Under the pieces are notes generated by a model. The model saw only the letters and a program-made list of their open reading frames with translations. It made no database searches and had not been told where the DNA came from. From a virus: 28,574 nucleotides of DNA. This document shows positions 8,368 through 17,021 of the stretch, piece after piece. Numbering within the stretch: the first letter of the stretch is position 1; every line of letters starts with the position of its first letter. The position numbers were made by a program, and so were the translations under genes. The stretch is taken from the IMG/VR virus record IMGVR_UViG_3300044846_004856, positions 1-28,574 of that record, one strand, 5' to 3'.

Positions 8368-11300
8368 TTAAAGGACCTCCAAGGTGAAGTACGTGGCTTG
8401 TGACGCCTGCAAATCCAGACTCCCGCCGGTTATCTGGGTCAGAAAAAGTTCAAAGTACGTGACGGAATTAGTCGCCGTGTCTATGATCGGAGTGATCAAA
8501 GTTGCGCTACCTGTACCGGAGCTATTGGTGCCATACCGATTATCCCGCGCCCAAGAGTTGCCGGAGTTATCTTTGATCTTGGCGATAAACTGACCATCCG
8601 TGCTGGATGCCCAGTACGCCCCGGCGCTGACCCGCACCCGTTTCGCTCCAGTGGGGACGTTGATGCGGGTAGGATTGCCGGCATCAAAAATCCCCAACCC
8701 GTCGGAAAAACGAGCCGCATCCCAACTGACGGTCGCTTCCGAATTGTCCGAGTACGCTTGGACGCTCGTCAAATACAGCGACGCCTGAATGCCGTTTAAG
8801 GCTCTGGCCACGCTGCCCCCCGTGACGTTGTTGTTTACGACTTTGTTGGTGGGGTCATTCGACCAAGTATTCGACATCACCACGCACCGGGTGACCGAAG
8901 CTCCCAATTCCACACCCGACGTAGTGGTGTGATCTTGGAAAGCATTCCCCATCACGATCACGTTGGTGGTGTCGTTTTCCAACACGACACCCTTGGTGGT
9001 CGTACCTCCGAGGCCCCAACTGTTCCCAATGATCGAACCCCCGGCAAAAGTGCCTTTAATCCCTACTGACGAGTTCCGCATGTAGAGATCGTTTCCGATG
9101 AACGAAATCTGATAGGCGTAACCCTCGATGCAGGTATTTCTGCCGCCAGTGCCGGCGTTGATATCGATGTAAGTATTGGAGATGGTAGCCTGAACAACCG
9201 GGGTCGAGCTGTTGGCTCCCAAAAGAACGCCCGAGTTGAGGCCGTTGAAATCGCAGTTGTCTATGTGGAGACCCTCAATGCCTCCACCGTAGGTGCTACC
9301 AACGCACTCGACGAACGAATCCAAGAAACTCCCGCTGCAATTCACGATGCGGAAAACCACCATCTTGGAGCCATTTACCGGGGGTACATCCCCCGAGGCA
9401 TTCGACTCCAAAGATATCGCCAATCCGGTGTTGAAACTTGAACGGCCGATAAAATGGGTGGAGTCGATCGTGGCGTAGGAAGCCCCGACGATCTGAAGAT
9501 ACTTCGTAAACCCCTTTTGAGCTCCCGTCACATTGGGGTCTATCAAGACCCGGGTCATGTTGAAATTTGACCAGAAATTCGGCTGAGGCTGACCAGCCGG
9601 GGGAGTTGAAGTCCAATACTTGGTGGTATTTTGAATCCGGAAAGCCGTCGCAGTAGAAAGCCCGCTGGAACCGGTTACGTTGTGCGCTAATCCGATGTCC
9701 TCTACGGTCGTGTTCAGGGTTTCATCGCCGGTCTGATTGACCGAAAAAACCCCGGTATTCGCAGTCGTTTGAACGACGATGCTGTCGCGCATCCCATCGC
9801 CCAAAATTTTCAGGCTCTTTGACGACGACGTGAAGGTTATGACGGAAGAGATGTACCAAATGCCTTTCGGGAAGTACAGGGCGCCGCCGGAATCGGTCGC
9901 CAGAATGTCGGTGATGGCGTTGGCTATCGCCGTATTATTTGAAGATGCCGCCAACGTATCGTTGGATTTGGCTCCGTAATCCTGAACGTTGAAAACGTCC
10001 CGGAAGAACACGTTTTCATAAGTCCCCGAAGGAGATCCGCTGGGGCGACGCCGACGAGCTGGTGCGGGTTCTTGGGTCGCGGTGAACGTGGTGCCCGTGG
10101 CGCCAGTGGCGCCTTGTGCTCCCGTTGCCCCCACCGTGCCAACACCCGTGGGGCCAGTGGCGCCGCTAACACCGGTGGCTCCGGTGATGCCCACGCCCGT
10201 GGGGCCAGTGGCGCCCAAAGCTCCAGTGGGGCCGGTCGCGCCGGTCGTGCCTACGCCGGTAGGACCAGTAGCGCCAGTAGCACCTAGAGCGCCCGTGGGG
10301 CCCTGAATGCCAGTCGCGCCAGTCGTGCCGGTGCCAGTGGGACCAGTAGCGCCAGTGGCACCCAGAGCGCCCGTGGGGCCCTGAATGCCAGTCGCGCCAG
10401 TCGTGCCAGTACCAGAAGGGCCGGTCGCGCCTTGAATGCCAGTCGGGCCTTGAATGCCGGTCGCACCGGTAATCCCGACGCCGGTCGCACCGGTGGGGCC
10501 CGTCGCGCCTTGAACGCCAGCCGTACCCGTAGCGCCCGTAGCGCCTGCTCCGGTTGCCCCGGCGGGCCCCGTCGGGCCTTGAACGCCGGTCGGACCCGTG
10601 GCGCCAGTAGTGCCGGCGCCTGTGGCACCGGTGGCACCGGTAGCCCCTTGCACACCAGTCGCGCCGGTCGTGCCCGCGCCGGTAGCGCCAGTGGCGCCGA
10701 CCGCGCCGGTCGCACCAGCCTGAGTGTACATCACTTGCTGGGCGGTGACGATTGCACTCGGGGTGGCTGGAACGGTCGGAGTAGTCCCGGAAGGCAGCGA
10801 AGTAATGCTGGTCGCCGTGTTGGTGACAGACCAAGCCACCTGCAAGTAATCGCTGGGGGCGAGCGTCAGGACATAATTGATGGCCGCGATCAGGTTCCCA
10901 TCGACGCCGCCGTGTCGGTTGGGAACCGAGTACTTGCTGTTGGTTTCAGCAACGTCGGACCCGTTCTTCCGAAGCCAGACGTTGGCGTCGTGGATCTGGC
11001 TGTCGGTATTGGTGAACTGGATCGAGTACTGGACGTTGTACGTTCCAGCGGCGGCAAACGTGATTTGATTACCGCTTGCGATCGTGACTCCGTTCGCTTC
11101 CGCGGTCGTGTTGAGCCCGACGATGTACGCGGTCGTCGTGTTCGCCGCAGTCTGGTCGGTCGTGTCGTAGAACGAACCGTAGTTGCCCAGTGCGCCGCCC
11201 GTGCCGGTAGGACCCTGTGACCCTGTGGCTCCAGCAGGACCAGTTGCACCAGTTGCGCCAGCACCGGTAGGCCCGGTCGCCCCTGCGGATCCACTTGGAC

Positions 11301-11694
11301 CCGTTGCTCCAGTGGCGCCCGCCCCGGTCGCGCCCGCAGGACCTGTCGGCCCCGTAGCGCCCGTAGCGCCCGTAGGCCCGGTCGGACCACCCGCAGGGCC
11401 GGTAGCCCCGATCGCACCGGTCGCGCCAGTCGCGCCGGTCGTGCCCGCGCCGGTAGCGCCAGTGGCACCGTTTACCCCTGAAGCGCCGGTTGCTCCGGTA
11501 GCGCCTCCGGGCGATCCGGCAGGACCTGTGGCGCCGGTGACACCAGTAGCCCCCGGTAAACCGTTTGTGCCGTTACTTCCGCGAAGACCCGATGGACCCG
11601 TAGCCCCAGTAGCACCCGTTGCGCCATTCCCGCCAGTTGTGGTGGTGGCGCCGCTTGTGAGGGGCGGAATCGTGAATTGGATCGGGTCGGGCAT
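8368..11694 (-). CDS. Giant collagen-like tail fibre with C1q/TNF-like domain and pectate-lyase-type beta-helix tip
   Basis: A 1108-aa fibre. Residues 21-169 are the first collagen-like shaft. Residues 170-325 form a beta-sandwich resembling C1q/TNF-like trimerising domains ([17 protein letters not shown], then [13 protein letters not shown], then DYLQVAW). Residues 326-534 are a second collagen-like shaft with regularly spaced Gly-X-Gly interruptions. After a basic hinge (PARRRRPSG, 546-554) comes a right-handed beta-helix of the pectate-lyase/tailspike type: [14 protein letters not shown] at 567-580 is its classic opening, followed by [13 protein letters not shown] and many N/T/V-rich rungs to about 950. 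A beta-rich C-terminal domain occupies 960-1108. Tailspikes of this type bind and often depolymerise host polysaccharide. DNA for the beta-helix (8400-9990) looks less GC-rich than the shafts, consistent with module exchange. Confidence 0.85.
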   Translation of the reverse strand: MPDPIQFTIPPLTSGATTTTGGNGATGATGATGPSGLRGSNGTNGLPGATGVTGATGPAGSPGGATGATGASGVNGATGATGAGTTGATGATGAIGATGPAGGPTGPTGATGATGPTGPAGATGAGATGATGPSGSAGATGPTGAGATGATGPAGATGSQGPTGTGGALGNYGSFYDTTDQTAANTTTAYIVGLNTTAEANGVTIASGNQITFAAAGTYNVQYSIQFTNTDSQIHDANVWLRKNGSDVAETNSKYSVPNRHGGVDGNLIAAINYVLTLAPSDYLQVAWSVTNTATSITSLPSGTTPTVPATPSAIVTAQQVMYTQAGATGAVGATGATGAGTTGATGVQGATGATGATGAGTTGATGPTGVQGPTGPAGATGAGATGATGTAGVQGATGPTGATGVGITGATGIQGPTGIQGATGPSGTGTTGATGIQGPTGALGATGATGPTGTGTTGATGIQGPTGALGATGATGPTGVGTTGATGPTGALGATGPTGVGITGATGVSGATGPTGVGTVGATGAQGATGATGTTFTATQEPAPARRRRPSGSPSGTYENVFFRDVFNVQDYGAKSNDTLAASSNNTAIANAITDILATDSGGALYFPKGIWYISSVITFTSSSKSLKILGDGMRDSIVVQTTANTGVFSVNQTGDETLNTTVEDIGLAHNVTGSSGLSTATAFRIQNTTKYWTSTPPAGQPQPNFWSNFNMTRVLIDPNVTGAQKGFTKYLQIVGASYATIDSTHFIGRSSFNTGLAISLESNASGDVPPVNGSKMVVFRIVNCSGSFLDSFVECVGSTYGGGIEGLHIDNCDFNGLNSGVLLGANSSTPVVQATISNTYIDINAGTGGRNTCIEGYAYQISFIGNDLYMRNSSVGIKGTFAGGSIIGNSWGLGGTTTKGVVLENDTTNVIVMGNAFQDHTTTSGVELGASVTRCVVMSNTWSNDPTNKVVNNNVTGGSVARALNGIQASLYLTSVQAYSDNSEATVSWDAARFSDGLGIFDAGNPTRINVPTGAKRVRVSAGAYWASSTDGQFIAKIKDNSGNSWARDNRYGTNSSGTGSATLITPIIDTATNSVTYFELFLTQITGGSLDLQASQATYFTLEVL
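10093..10719 (-). repeat. Collagen-coding imperfect repeats, second shaft of the giant fibre
   Basis: These nine-nt Gly-X-Y codon repeats encode residues 326-534. They are grouped into higher-order units of 17-26 residues, each ending in a Gly-X-Gly break. Two 78-bp units are nearly identical: a 44-nt stretch starting at 10286 recurs exactly at 10364, flanked by near-identical sequence. Confidence 0.9.
11188..11634 (-). repeat. Collagen-coding imperfect repeats, first shaft of the giant fibre
   Basis: Gly-X-Y codons for residues 21-169, mostly GAT and GPT triplets. The register is broken by Gly-Gly at 63-64 and 102-103 and by Gly-Ala-Gly at 82-84, 124-126 and 144-146. Confidence 0.85.
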
Positions 11695-11702
11695 TGGTCA
11701 TC

Positions 11703-12152
11703 TTACATCAGATTCACCGTGATGTAGCCGCCGGCGGTGCCGGAGCCGATCGCGGTTATCTTGCATCGAACGATGTCGCCGGAAGCGAGAGTCAGCGGGC
11801 TCCCGAAAATGGTTTCCGCGTAGTTCTGCCCATCCGGAATCGTGGCCGTGACCCCAAGGCTCGTGCCGGATCCGTCAACGAACGTGATCGTCAACGCGGA
11901 CCCAACCGGAGCGGTCTGAGCAAAAAGCTGCGCCCGGGTCCACTTGGTCGTGGTGCTGCACTTGAAGAACCCGAAGAAGTTATTGAGCTGCGCCGTGCCG
12001 ACCACGAGCATCGTGGCGAAGTCGCGACCCTTGGTGTCCGGATTCCCGGCGTTGATCGTGTCGACGATGTCCTTCAGCCAACGCTGAATCACCGCCCAGC
12101 GAGTGCCCTCGGTGTCGTAAACGGTCAGGTCGCGTAGCAGGGGGTCTGGCAT
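11703..12152 (-). CDS. Small fibre-associated protein: WL-repeat motif plus domain shared with the 679-aa collagen fibre
   Basis: A 149-aa protein of unknown function. Residues 4-29 carry DPLLRDLTVYDTEGTRW followed by AVIQRWLKDI, a motif present twice in the next small protein upstream in the operon. Residues 56-148 form a beta-rich domain that aligns over its whole length with residues 65-157 of the collagen fibre encoded at 12373-14412: SALTITFVDGSGTSLG against [16 protein letters not shown], and GDIVRCKITAIGS against [13 protein letters not shown]. Both end in GGYxxVNL. This looks like a small virion beta-sandwich module, perhaps carbohydrate-binding or a fibre base. It ends 8 nt before the giant fibre start and has no obvious ribosome site. 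Structural association is inferred from context. Confidence 0.7.
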   Translation of the reverse strand: MPDPLLRDLTVYDTEGTRWAVIQRWLKDIVDTINAGNPDTKGRDFATMLVVGTAQLNNFFGFFKCSTTTKWTRAQLFAQTAPVGSALTITFVDGSGTSLGVTATIPDGQNYAETIFGSPLTLASGDIVRCKITAIGSGTAGGYITVNLM

Positions 12153-12164
12153 GGGAGTAGGTGG

Positions 12165-12371
12165 TTAGGAGGCTTGCTGGATGGCTTTGAGCCACCGTTG
12201 CCACTTGGCAAACTTAGTTCCTTCCGTGTCGTCGGACCGGATCGGAGTCAGTAGCGGATCCCCGGTCGGCACCGGCGCGGTCGTGGTGGCGGCGTACCAA
12301 GTCTCAAGCCACCGACCCAACCGCACCCAATCCGTGCCGTTGGGATCATCCGGGTAAATATTGTCGGGCAT
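12165..12371 (-). CDS. 68-aa protein made of two WL-repeat motifs
   Basis: A very short protein built from two imperfect copies of one motif. Copy 1 (residues 7-25) reads PDDPNGTDWVRLGRWLETW; copy 2 (38-64) reads GDPLLTPIRSDDTEGTKF followed by AKWQRWLKAI. The consensus is D-D-x-x-G-T-x-W/F-x-x-x-x-R-W-L-x-x-W/I. The third copy in the region is the N-terminus of the following 149-aa protein, where even the DPLL lead-in is kept, so the two genes share a duplication history. The motif suggests a loop plus an amphipathic helix carrying Trp-Leu, suited to docking on a partner. Function unknown. It lies 12 nt upstream of the 149-aa gene and 1 nt after the collagen fibre stop region, inside the operon. 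Confidence 0.65.
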   Translation of the reverse strand: MPDNIYPDDPNGTDWVRLGRWLETWYAATTTAPVPTGDPLLTPIRSDDTEGTKFAKWQRWLKAIQQAS

Positions 12372-12372
12372 C

Positions 12373-14412
12373 TTAGAAGTAGGTTATGACGATCACGATG
12401 CCGGCGGCGCCATCGCCACCTTTTCCGGAGTCGTAGCTGTTCTCGCTGGCCGCACCACCGCCGCCGCCACCGCCGTGCGCGCCGCCCGCACCACCATCGC
12501 CGCCGATTGAAGCGACAGCGGTGCCACCACCGCCACCGCCCGCACCACCCTGCGGTTCGTTCGCGACTGCGTCGTCCCCGTCGGCGCCCGCGCCCGCACC
12601 GGGGTTGGCGGAACCGCCGGCCAAGGGATTGTAGCGCGTGCCCAGACCCGCGTTGCCTCCGTTGCCACCGTAAATGATGGCGTCGGTATCATCGATGTCC
12701 GCACCTTTACCACCGCCGGCACCGGCTTGCTTGGACGCGGCTCCGTAATCGTTGTGGTTGGACCCACCACCGGTGCCACCGATCGCCTGACTATCGCCGC
12801 CGGCGTAAGCGATGCTGTTGGCGATGGCGCCACCGCCGCCGCCTTTGCCGCCCAATGCGGTAGCCCATCCACCGAAGTAAGAGTCGCCACCGTCGGTGCC
12901 GTCGTTACCGCTGGTGTCGTCGACCGTAACCGCCGGACCGCCAGCTCCGCCAGCTCCGACGCCGATGGGTTCGGTAGCCCCAAGAATGGAACTGGGCAGG
13001 GAAAGGAAGGTAGCCCCGGCGCCAGAACCGCCCGCACCGCCGTAACGGTACGTCAGGGACGCGCCTCGGCGACCGGAACCGCCACCGCCACCGCCGCCAA
13101 CGAGGTAGACAAAGGTTGTCCGAGCGCCCACCGGCTTAGTCCAAGTAGCACCGGCCGTGTAAAACTGGATGTCCGGAGCCGTCGTGGCACCCGTGGGACC
13201 TTGCGGACCCGTGGGACCAGTAGCACCGACTCCCGTGGGGCCCGTGGCACCAGTGGCGCCATTGGCACCGGTGGGGCCTTGCACGCCCGTCGCACCAGTC
13301 ACGCCCGCGCCGGTCGCGCCGGTCGCACCGTTTGCACCGGTGGCACCTTGCACGCCTGTCGCGCCAGTAGCACCTGCGCCGGTTGCACCAGTTGCGCCAT
13401 TGGCACCAGTTGCGCCCTGCACACCGCTGGCTCCCGTCGTGCCGACGCCCGTAGCCCCGGCAGGACCCGTGGGGCCCGTAACGCCCGTCGGACCGGCCAC
13501 GCCGGTTGCGCCGGTCGAGCCAAGAGGTCCGGTCGCGCCAGCGGAACCCGTCGGGCCGGCCACGCCGGTGGCGCCCGTCACGCCTGCACCCGTGGGCCCG
13601 GTCGCACCTTGGACACCGGTAGCGCCAGTGAGACCAACGCCAGTCGCGCCAGTCGTGCCAGTTGCGCCACGCACGCCGGTAGCCCCGGTGAGGCCCTGAA
13701 TGCCCGTGGCACCAGTAATGCCTTGAGGTCCCGTCGGACCCGTCACGCCTTGAGCGCCCGTGGCTCCGGTAATACCGGAGGTGCCTTGAGCACCAGTTGC
13801 GCCGGTCGCGCCGCCCGGGCTGCCCGAGGGGCCGGTAGCGCCGGCCGGACCAGTCGCACCGGTGGGGCCAGTCGGGCCGCCCGCGGGACCTTGCGGGCCC
13901 GTGGCGCCCGTCGGACCGGGGGATCCGGCCGAGGTGAAAAACAGGTTTACGTTGAGATAGCCGCCGGGATCGATGCTGCCGATCGACTTGATCTTGGCCC
14001 GAACAAAATCATTCGCCGCCAGCGTGTACGGTAGAACCGAAGTCTTGGAGTAAGTACTCCCGTCGGAAAGAGTGGCGATGCGTCCGAGCTCAAACCCCGC
14101 GGAATCCACCAAATCGATCGTGAGATCAGAACCTGACGGACCGGTCTGAGCGGAAATGGAGATCGCGTTTATCTCCGCCTGAACCTGCGTGTTGAAATAG
14201 CCGAAGACCGCTTCATCGATCGCGCTCCCGGTGAAGTAAAACGCAAAAACCCACGGCGGGGCAGCACCCGTCGCTCCCGAAACCCCTGCACCGGTGGCGC
14301 CTTGCGGGCCCGTCGCACCGGTAGCTCCCACCAACTGCGGGAAATCAGTCTGCCAGTTGGGCGGGGTACACCATTGAACCGGCTCGCAGGAATTGCAGTT
14401 GTTGGTCGACAT
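12373..14412 (-). CDS. Collagen-like fibre with glycine-rich adhesin-type tip
   Basis: I place the start at the ATG 14412-14410 ([15 protein letters not shown]), 1 nt after the stop of the preceding fibre gene. A longer in-frame start at 14469 would lie inside that gene. The 679 aa comprise: Cys-bearing N-terminus 1-28; short collagen-like stretch 29-50; a beta domain 53-160 shared with the 149-aa protein at 11703-12152; a long collagen-like shaft 163-411 rich in GAT, GPT and GVQ; and a glycine-rich tip 415-679. The tip opens [20 protein letters not shown] then [11 protein letters not shown], the signature of glycine-rich phage tip domains, which in adhesins of the T4-like S16 type form polyglycine-II lattices exposing receptor-binding loops. 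Probable receptor-binding fibre; receptor unknown. Confidence 0.85.
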   Translation of the reverse strand: MSTNNCNSCEPVQWCTPPNWQTDFPQLVGATGATGPQGATGAGVSGATGAAPPWVFAFYFTGSAIDEAVFGYFNTQVQAEINAISISAQTGPSGSDLTIDLVDSAGFELGRIATLSDGSTYSKTSVLPYTLAANDFVRAKIKSIGSIDPGGYLNVNLFFTSAGSPGPTGATGPQGPAGGPTGPTGATGPAGATGPSGSPGGATGATGAQGTSGITGATGAQGVTGPTGPQGITGATGIQGLTGATGVRGATGTTGATGVGLTGATGVQGATGPTGAGVTGATGVAGPTGSAGATGPLGSTGATGVAGPTGVTGPTGPAGATGVGTTGASGVQGATGANGATGATGAGATGATGVQGATGANGATGATGAGVTGATGVQGPTGANGATGATGPTGVGATGPTGPQGPTGATTAPDIQFYTAGATWTKPVGARTTFVYLVGGGGGGGSGRRGASLTYRYGGAGGSGAGATFLSLPSSILGATEPIGVGAGGAGGPAVTVDDTSGNDGTDGGDSYFGGWATALGGKGGGGGAIANSIAYAGGDSQAIGGTGGGSNHNDYGAASKQAGAGGGKGADIDDTDAIIYGGNGGNAGLGTRYNPLAGGSANPGAGAGADGDDAVANEPQGGAGGGGGGTAVASIGGDGGAGGAHGGGGGGGAASENSYDSGKGGDGAAGIVIVITYF
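13180..13926 (-). repeat. Collagen-coding imperfect repeats with a 69-bp higher-order unit
   Basis: Encodes residues 163-411. Between 13216 and 13422 the 23-residue unit [20 protein letters not shown] plus ATG occurs three times with small changes (residues 331-353, 354-376 and 377-399). That is a 69-bp period superimposed on the 9-bp Gly-X-Y period. Length variation by slippage or recombination is likely. Confidence 0.9.
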
Positions 14413-14413
14413 G

Positions 14414-15508
14414 TTAGTTCGGGGCCAGAATTGAAATCTGTGCGCCTTCCATGATGACAGAACCGCCAACGCCCTTGGAGAACGCAGCGGCGAATTGCAC
14501 GTCTTGAGTACCGGTCAACGACAAGAGCTCAAAGTTCGTTTTCTGAAAGCTCTGGCCAACGACGTCCGACGTGACGTACGCCGGCAACCCGATGGAAGTC
14601 CACGAACCCCAAGGCCCCCCATTGTTGCGGGTGCGGTAGTAGAGCTCGATGTAGAAGAGCTGGTTGGACCCGGAACTGTTGTTCGCGTTGCCTTGAAGAT
14701 TGATGAGGAACGGCTGGGTCGTGTTCCCAAAACGGTTCGTCTGATACCCGGCAAACCCACTCTGCCACCCGTAGAAAATCAGACTGTTATCGGTCTGGAA
14801 ATCCAACGTCGGGTTGGTGGGGATGTCGATGTCGAGGATCTGCGGGATGTTGAACGCGGCGTAGCCCACCGGGGGCATCGTGTTCGTTGAGTCGTCCGGA
14901 TTGAACTTCTCGGACGTGGTCGAGATCTTGCCGCGGATCAGGACGTCGTTGAACTCCGCGAACCCGTCGGCGCGGATCAGGAACCCGGTCGAACCCGCGA
15001 CGTAGTTCGCCGACTGGATGAACCCGATGTTCGTCCCGGTTTGGCCAAGGGTGAGACTGACCGTGATCACCGCGTTCTCCGTCAGGAGAAGCCCGGTAGC
15101 GATCATCGAGAAGGTCGTCCCAAAGCTAACCCAGTCGGAGCTGGATCCGGGAGTACCCCAGTTCACCTGAGCGTCCTTCGCCGGGTTGCTCGCGAGCCAG
15201 AAGGTATTGTTGTGGCGGACGATGTCCCGCCGAGTGGCGTTGTAGTAGTACCGGGTCGTGACCGAATAGGCGCCACGGAAGACGCTGAGTTGACCCGTGG
15301 CTCCCTGAACGCCGGAGGCGCCAGTGGGACCGGAAATGCCTACACCAGTGGCACCGCGAGGCCCCGTGGCTCCCGTCGGACCGCCGGGATCACCCTGCGG
15401 ACCTGTAGCGCCCGTCGGACCCAGAGGGCCGCTCGGGCCGGTGATTCCCTGAAAAAACAGTAGCGTGGCCTTCGGTGGCAAACACTGAGTCGTACCCGCG
15501 CAGGACAT
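14414..15508 (-). CDS. Collagen-like fibre with tail-protein-J-like C-terminal region
   Basis: A 364-aa protein starting [21 protein letters not shown] (two N-terminal Cys). Residues 22-73 are collagen-like with a Gly-Gly break and a Gly-Val-Gly break (GATGVGISG). Residues 76-130 look like a small carbohydrate-binding-like module: [20 protein letters not shown] and FWLASNPA, similar to Y-x-x-G-D-x-V-x-x-x-G-x-x-Y/W modules in fibres. Around 145-200, [20 protein letters not shown] leads into [14 protein letters not shown], a hallmark of the C-terminal part of phage host-specificity protein J and related tail proteins. The rest is beta-rich. It is the first gene after the hairpin downstream of the capsid gene. 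Likely a tail fibre or fibre-adaptor protein; the J-like motif is the strongest clue. Confidence 0.8.
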   Translation of the reverse strand: MSCAGTTQCLPPKATLLFFQGITGPSGPLGPTGATGPQGDPGGPTGATGPRGATGVGISGPTGASGVQGATGQLSVFRGAYSVTTRYYYNATRRDIVRHNNTFWLASNPAKDAQVNWGTPGSSSDWVSFGTTFSMIATGLLLTENAVITVSLTLGQTGTNIGFIQSANYVAGSTGFLIRADGFAEFNDVLIRGKISTTSEKFNPDDSTNTMPPVGYAAFNIPQILDIDIPTNPTLDFQTDNSLIFYGWQSGFAGYQTNRFGNTTQPFLINLQGNANNSSGSNQLFYIELYYRTRNNGGPWGSWTSIGLPAYVTSDVVGQSFQKTNFELLSLTGTQDVQFAAAFSKGVGGSVIMEGAQISILAPN

Positions 15509-15534
15509 GATGCTGGTTTCTCGGGTTAAAGGGG

Positions 15535-15565
15535 AGCCACCCCAAGGGATTTCCTTGGGGTGGCT
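15535..15565 (-). terminator. Strong hairpin between capsid gene and fibre genes (terminator/attenuator)
   Basis: There is a perfect 13-bp stem, AGCCACCCCAAGG at 15535-15547 pairing with 15553-15565, with a 5-nt loop. It lies 17 nt after the capsid stop. On the minus strand it is followed by CCCCTTTAA, so the U-tract is poor. Partial termination or a stabilising 3' end that lets capsid mRNA exceed fibre mRNA is the likely role. Confidence 0.7.
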
Positions 15566-15582
15566 GGTTGCTTGAGACTAGA

Positions 15583-16812
15583 TCAACCGCTGACGCCCGT
15601 GCAGGTCGTCAGATTGTCCGTGTCCTTGCACCGCTTGTAGATGATCGGCAGCACGAACCACGGATAGATCGGGCGATAGGCGCGACCGATACGGTACGCC
15701 ATCACGCCGTAGTCCCCGAACATGTTCGAGGTCATGTCCGGGTGGTTCATGAACTGGATCTCACCGCCGAAGAGCTGGCGCTGGAACCGGATCTTGCCCT
15801 CGCCCGTGAACGGAGCGGGAACCTGACGCTCGAACGAACCGTCGAACATCAGGAACGCGACCTCGTGGGAGGCGTTGAGCCACGCGTTGGAGACAACGGC
15901 GACCGTGCCCACCGTGGCGCTGTAGCTGGTGTTCGGGTCGACGGGGTCGTAGCCGGCGCCGTTCCAGTTCAGACGCAGCGGGATCGGGTCCTCGCCCATC
16001 TGAATGCCACGGTACAGCGGCTCGAACATGTAGCCGGTGAGGGCGTCGACCGCCATCTTGTTGCCGCTGGCGGCAACCTGACCGAGGGGCACGATGTTCG
16101 CGCCACCGGGGCCGGCCGCACCGCCGAGGTCGTTACGCAGGGCATCGAGGATGTCCGGCGAACCGATGAAGCGGGCATGGGCCGCGGCGCCAGCGCCGAA
16201 GGGCTTGGCACGCAGGGCGGACCGCATGTAACGGTTGACGCTCTGGAGCGTGCCGAAGGTCAACTGAGCGTTGGACTGAACGGCCGGCACCGGCTCGTCG
16301 ATGTTGTACTCACCGCCAGAAATCTGGCTGGTGATGCCAACACCGGTCTGGACGACCATCTTGACGCCGGAACGCAGGAAGAGCTGGTAGCGGACGTCCG
16401 CGTTGATCAGCTCAGTGACGCCGTTCTGGTAAGCCTCAAGCTGCGCGGTCAGGGAGCCAAGGAAGGCCGAGAAACCCTGATTCAAGCAGATCTTGTCGGA
16501 CATGCCCTGATTGATCGAGGCTTCGTACGAGTACTGGTTAGTACCGTTCTGGTCGACGTTCAGCGCGCAGGAACCGCAAAGGTTCAGCATCGACGTGAAC
16601 GACGGATTGGCCAGCGAGCTCTCAAGGTAGGGCCGGCCCTGAGCAACGCTCAGGAGGGTGGCCGAGACCGCCGCCGGGAACGTGCCCGAACGGAGAGCCG
16701 AGATGTACGGAACCTGAGTGATCAGGGACTTGGCGATGGGGCCGTAGAGACGCTGAGGATCACGCGAGAAAAGTTGGGTCGCGAGATCGATCGGAATGGG
16801 AGTACAGGACAT
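15583..16812 (-). CDS. Probable major capsid protein
   Basis: A 409-aa protein starting MSCTPIPIDLATQLFSRDPQ. Length, mixed alpha/beta composition, and the presence of its own 5' leader and flanking hairpins fit a highly expressed shell protein. The order portal, scaffold candidate, capsid is the standard head-module order, here interrupted by two glycosyltransferases. Features include a helical N-arm, a Cys pair in NLCGSCALNVDQN (about 77-89), a long probable spine helix region near 112-150 (FLGSLTAQLEAYQNGVTELI), and a C-terminal strand region ending in Cys-containing RCKDTDNLTTCTG. An HK97-type fold is expected for this phage class but cannot be read from sequence alone. No Shine-Dalgarno motif precedes the ATG. 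Confidence 0.7.
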   Translation of the reverse strand: MSCTPIPIDLATQLFSRDPQRLYGPIAKSLITQVPYISALRSGTFPAAVSATLLSVAQGRPYLESSLANPSFTSMLNLCGSCALNVDQNGTNQYSYEASINQGMSDKICLNQGFSAFLGSLTAQLEAYQNGVTELINADVRYQLFLRSGVKMVVQTGVGITSQISGGEYNIDEPVPAVQSNAQLTFGTLQSVNRYMRSALRAKPFGAGAAAHARFIGSPDILDALRNDLGGAAGPGGANIVPLGQVAASGNKMAVDALTGYMFEPLYRGIQMGEDPIPLRLNWNGAGYDPVDPNTSYSATVGTVAVVSNAWLNASHEVAFLMFDGSFERQVPAPFTGEGKIRFQRQLFGGEIQFMNHPDMTSNMFGDYGVMAYRIGRAYRPIYPWFVLPIIYKRCKDTDNLTTCTGVSG

Positions 16813-17021
16813 TGTGAGAATGGGTTAATGGTTGAGCTACCCGCCCGGTGGCGGCTGTCCGGTCGAAGGTGGGTAGTACCCTCTCCAAGTTCGGTCTTGC
16901 GACTCACCCGTTTGTCCCCGGCGGATGTGCTGCTCTCGCAGCGGACCGGCGCTTGCGCGCTAATAACCCCCGGATGCTGGACGCTTATCCGGGGGTGGAG
17001 GACGGTCAACCTATTTCTCAG
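16813..17021 (-). promoter_or_regulatory. Intergenic leader of the capsid gene
   Basis: This 209-bp gap, the longest in the window, separates the glycosyltransferase stop from the capsid start. It holds a terminator-like hairpin at 16966-16996 and a smaller pairing (CTACCC at 16837-16842 with GGGTAG at 16871-16876). No convincing -35/-10 pair is visible, but a phage-specific promoter for the capsid transcript could lie between the hairpin and the start codon. Confidence 0.45.
16966..16996 (-). terminator. Hairpin upstream of the capsid gene
   Basis: A perfect 10-bp stem (ACCCCCGGAT at 16966-16975 with its complement at 16987-16996) and an 11-nt loop are followed on the minus strand by TATTAGCGC, a weak U-tract. 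Position suggests it ends or attenuates the portal-scaffold-glycosyltransferase transcript. Confidence 0.5.

Noticed and set aside
4677-8387. A 1236-codon open frame on the plus strand
   Set aside because: It runs antisense to five coherent minus-strand genes. Its product is Asp/Arg/Val/His-rich low complexity without domains, the usual antisense artefact of GC-rich codon use.
10093-13926. Repeat array considered as CRISPR or non-coding minisatellite
   Set aside because: Repeats are in frame, degenerate at third positions and encode Gly-X-Y triplets; there are no unique spacers between identical direct repeats.
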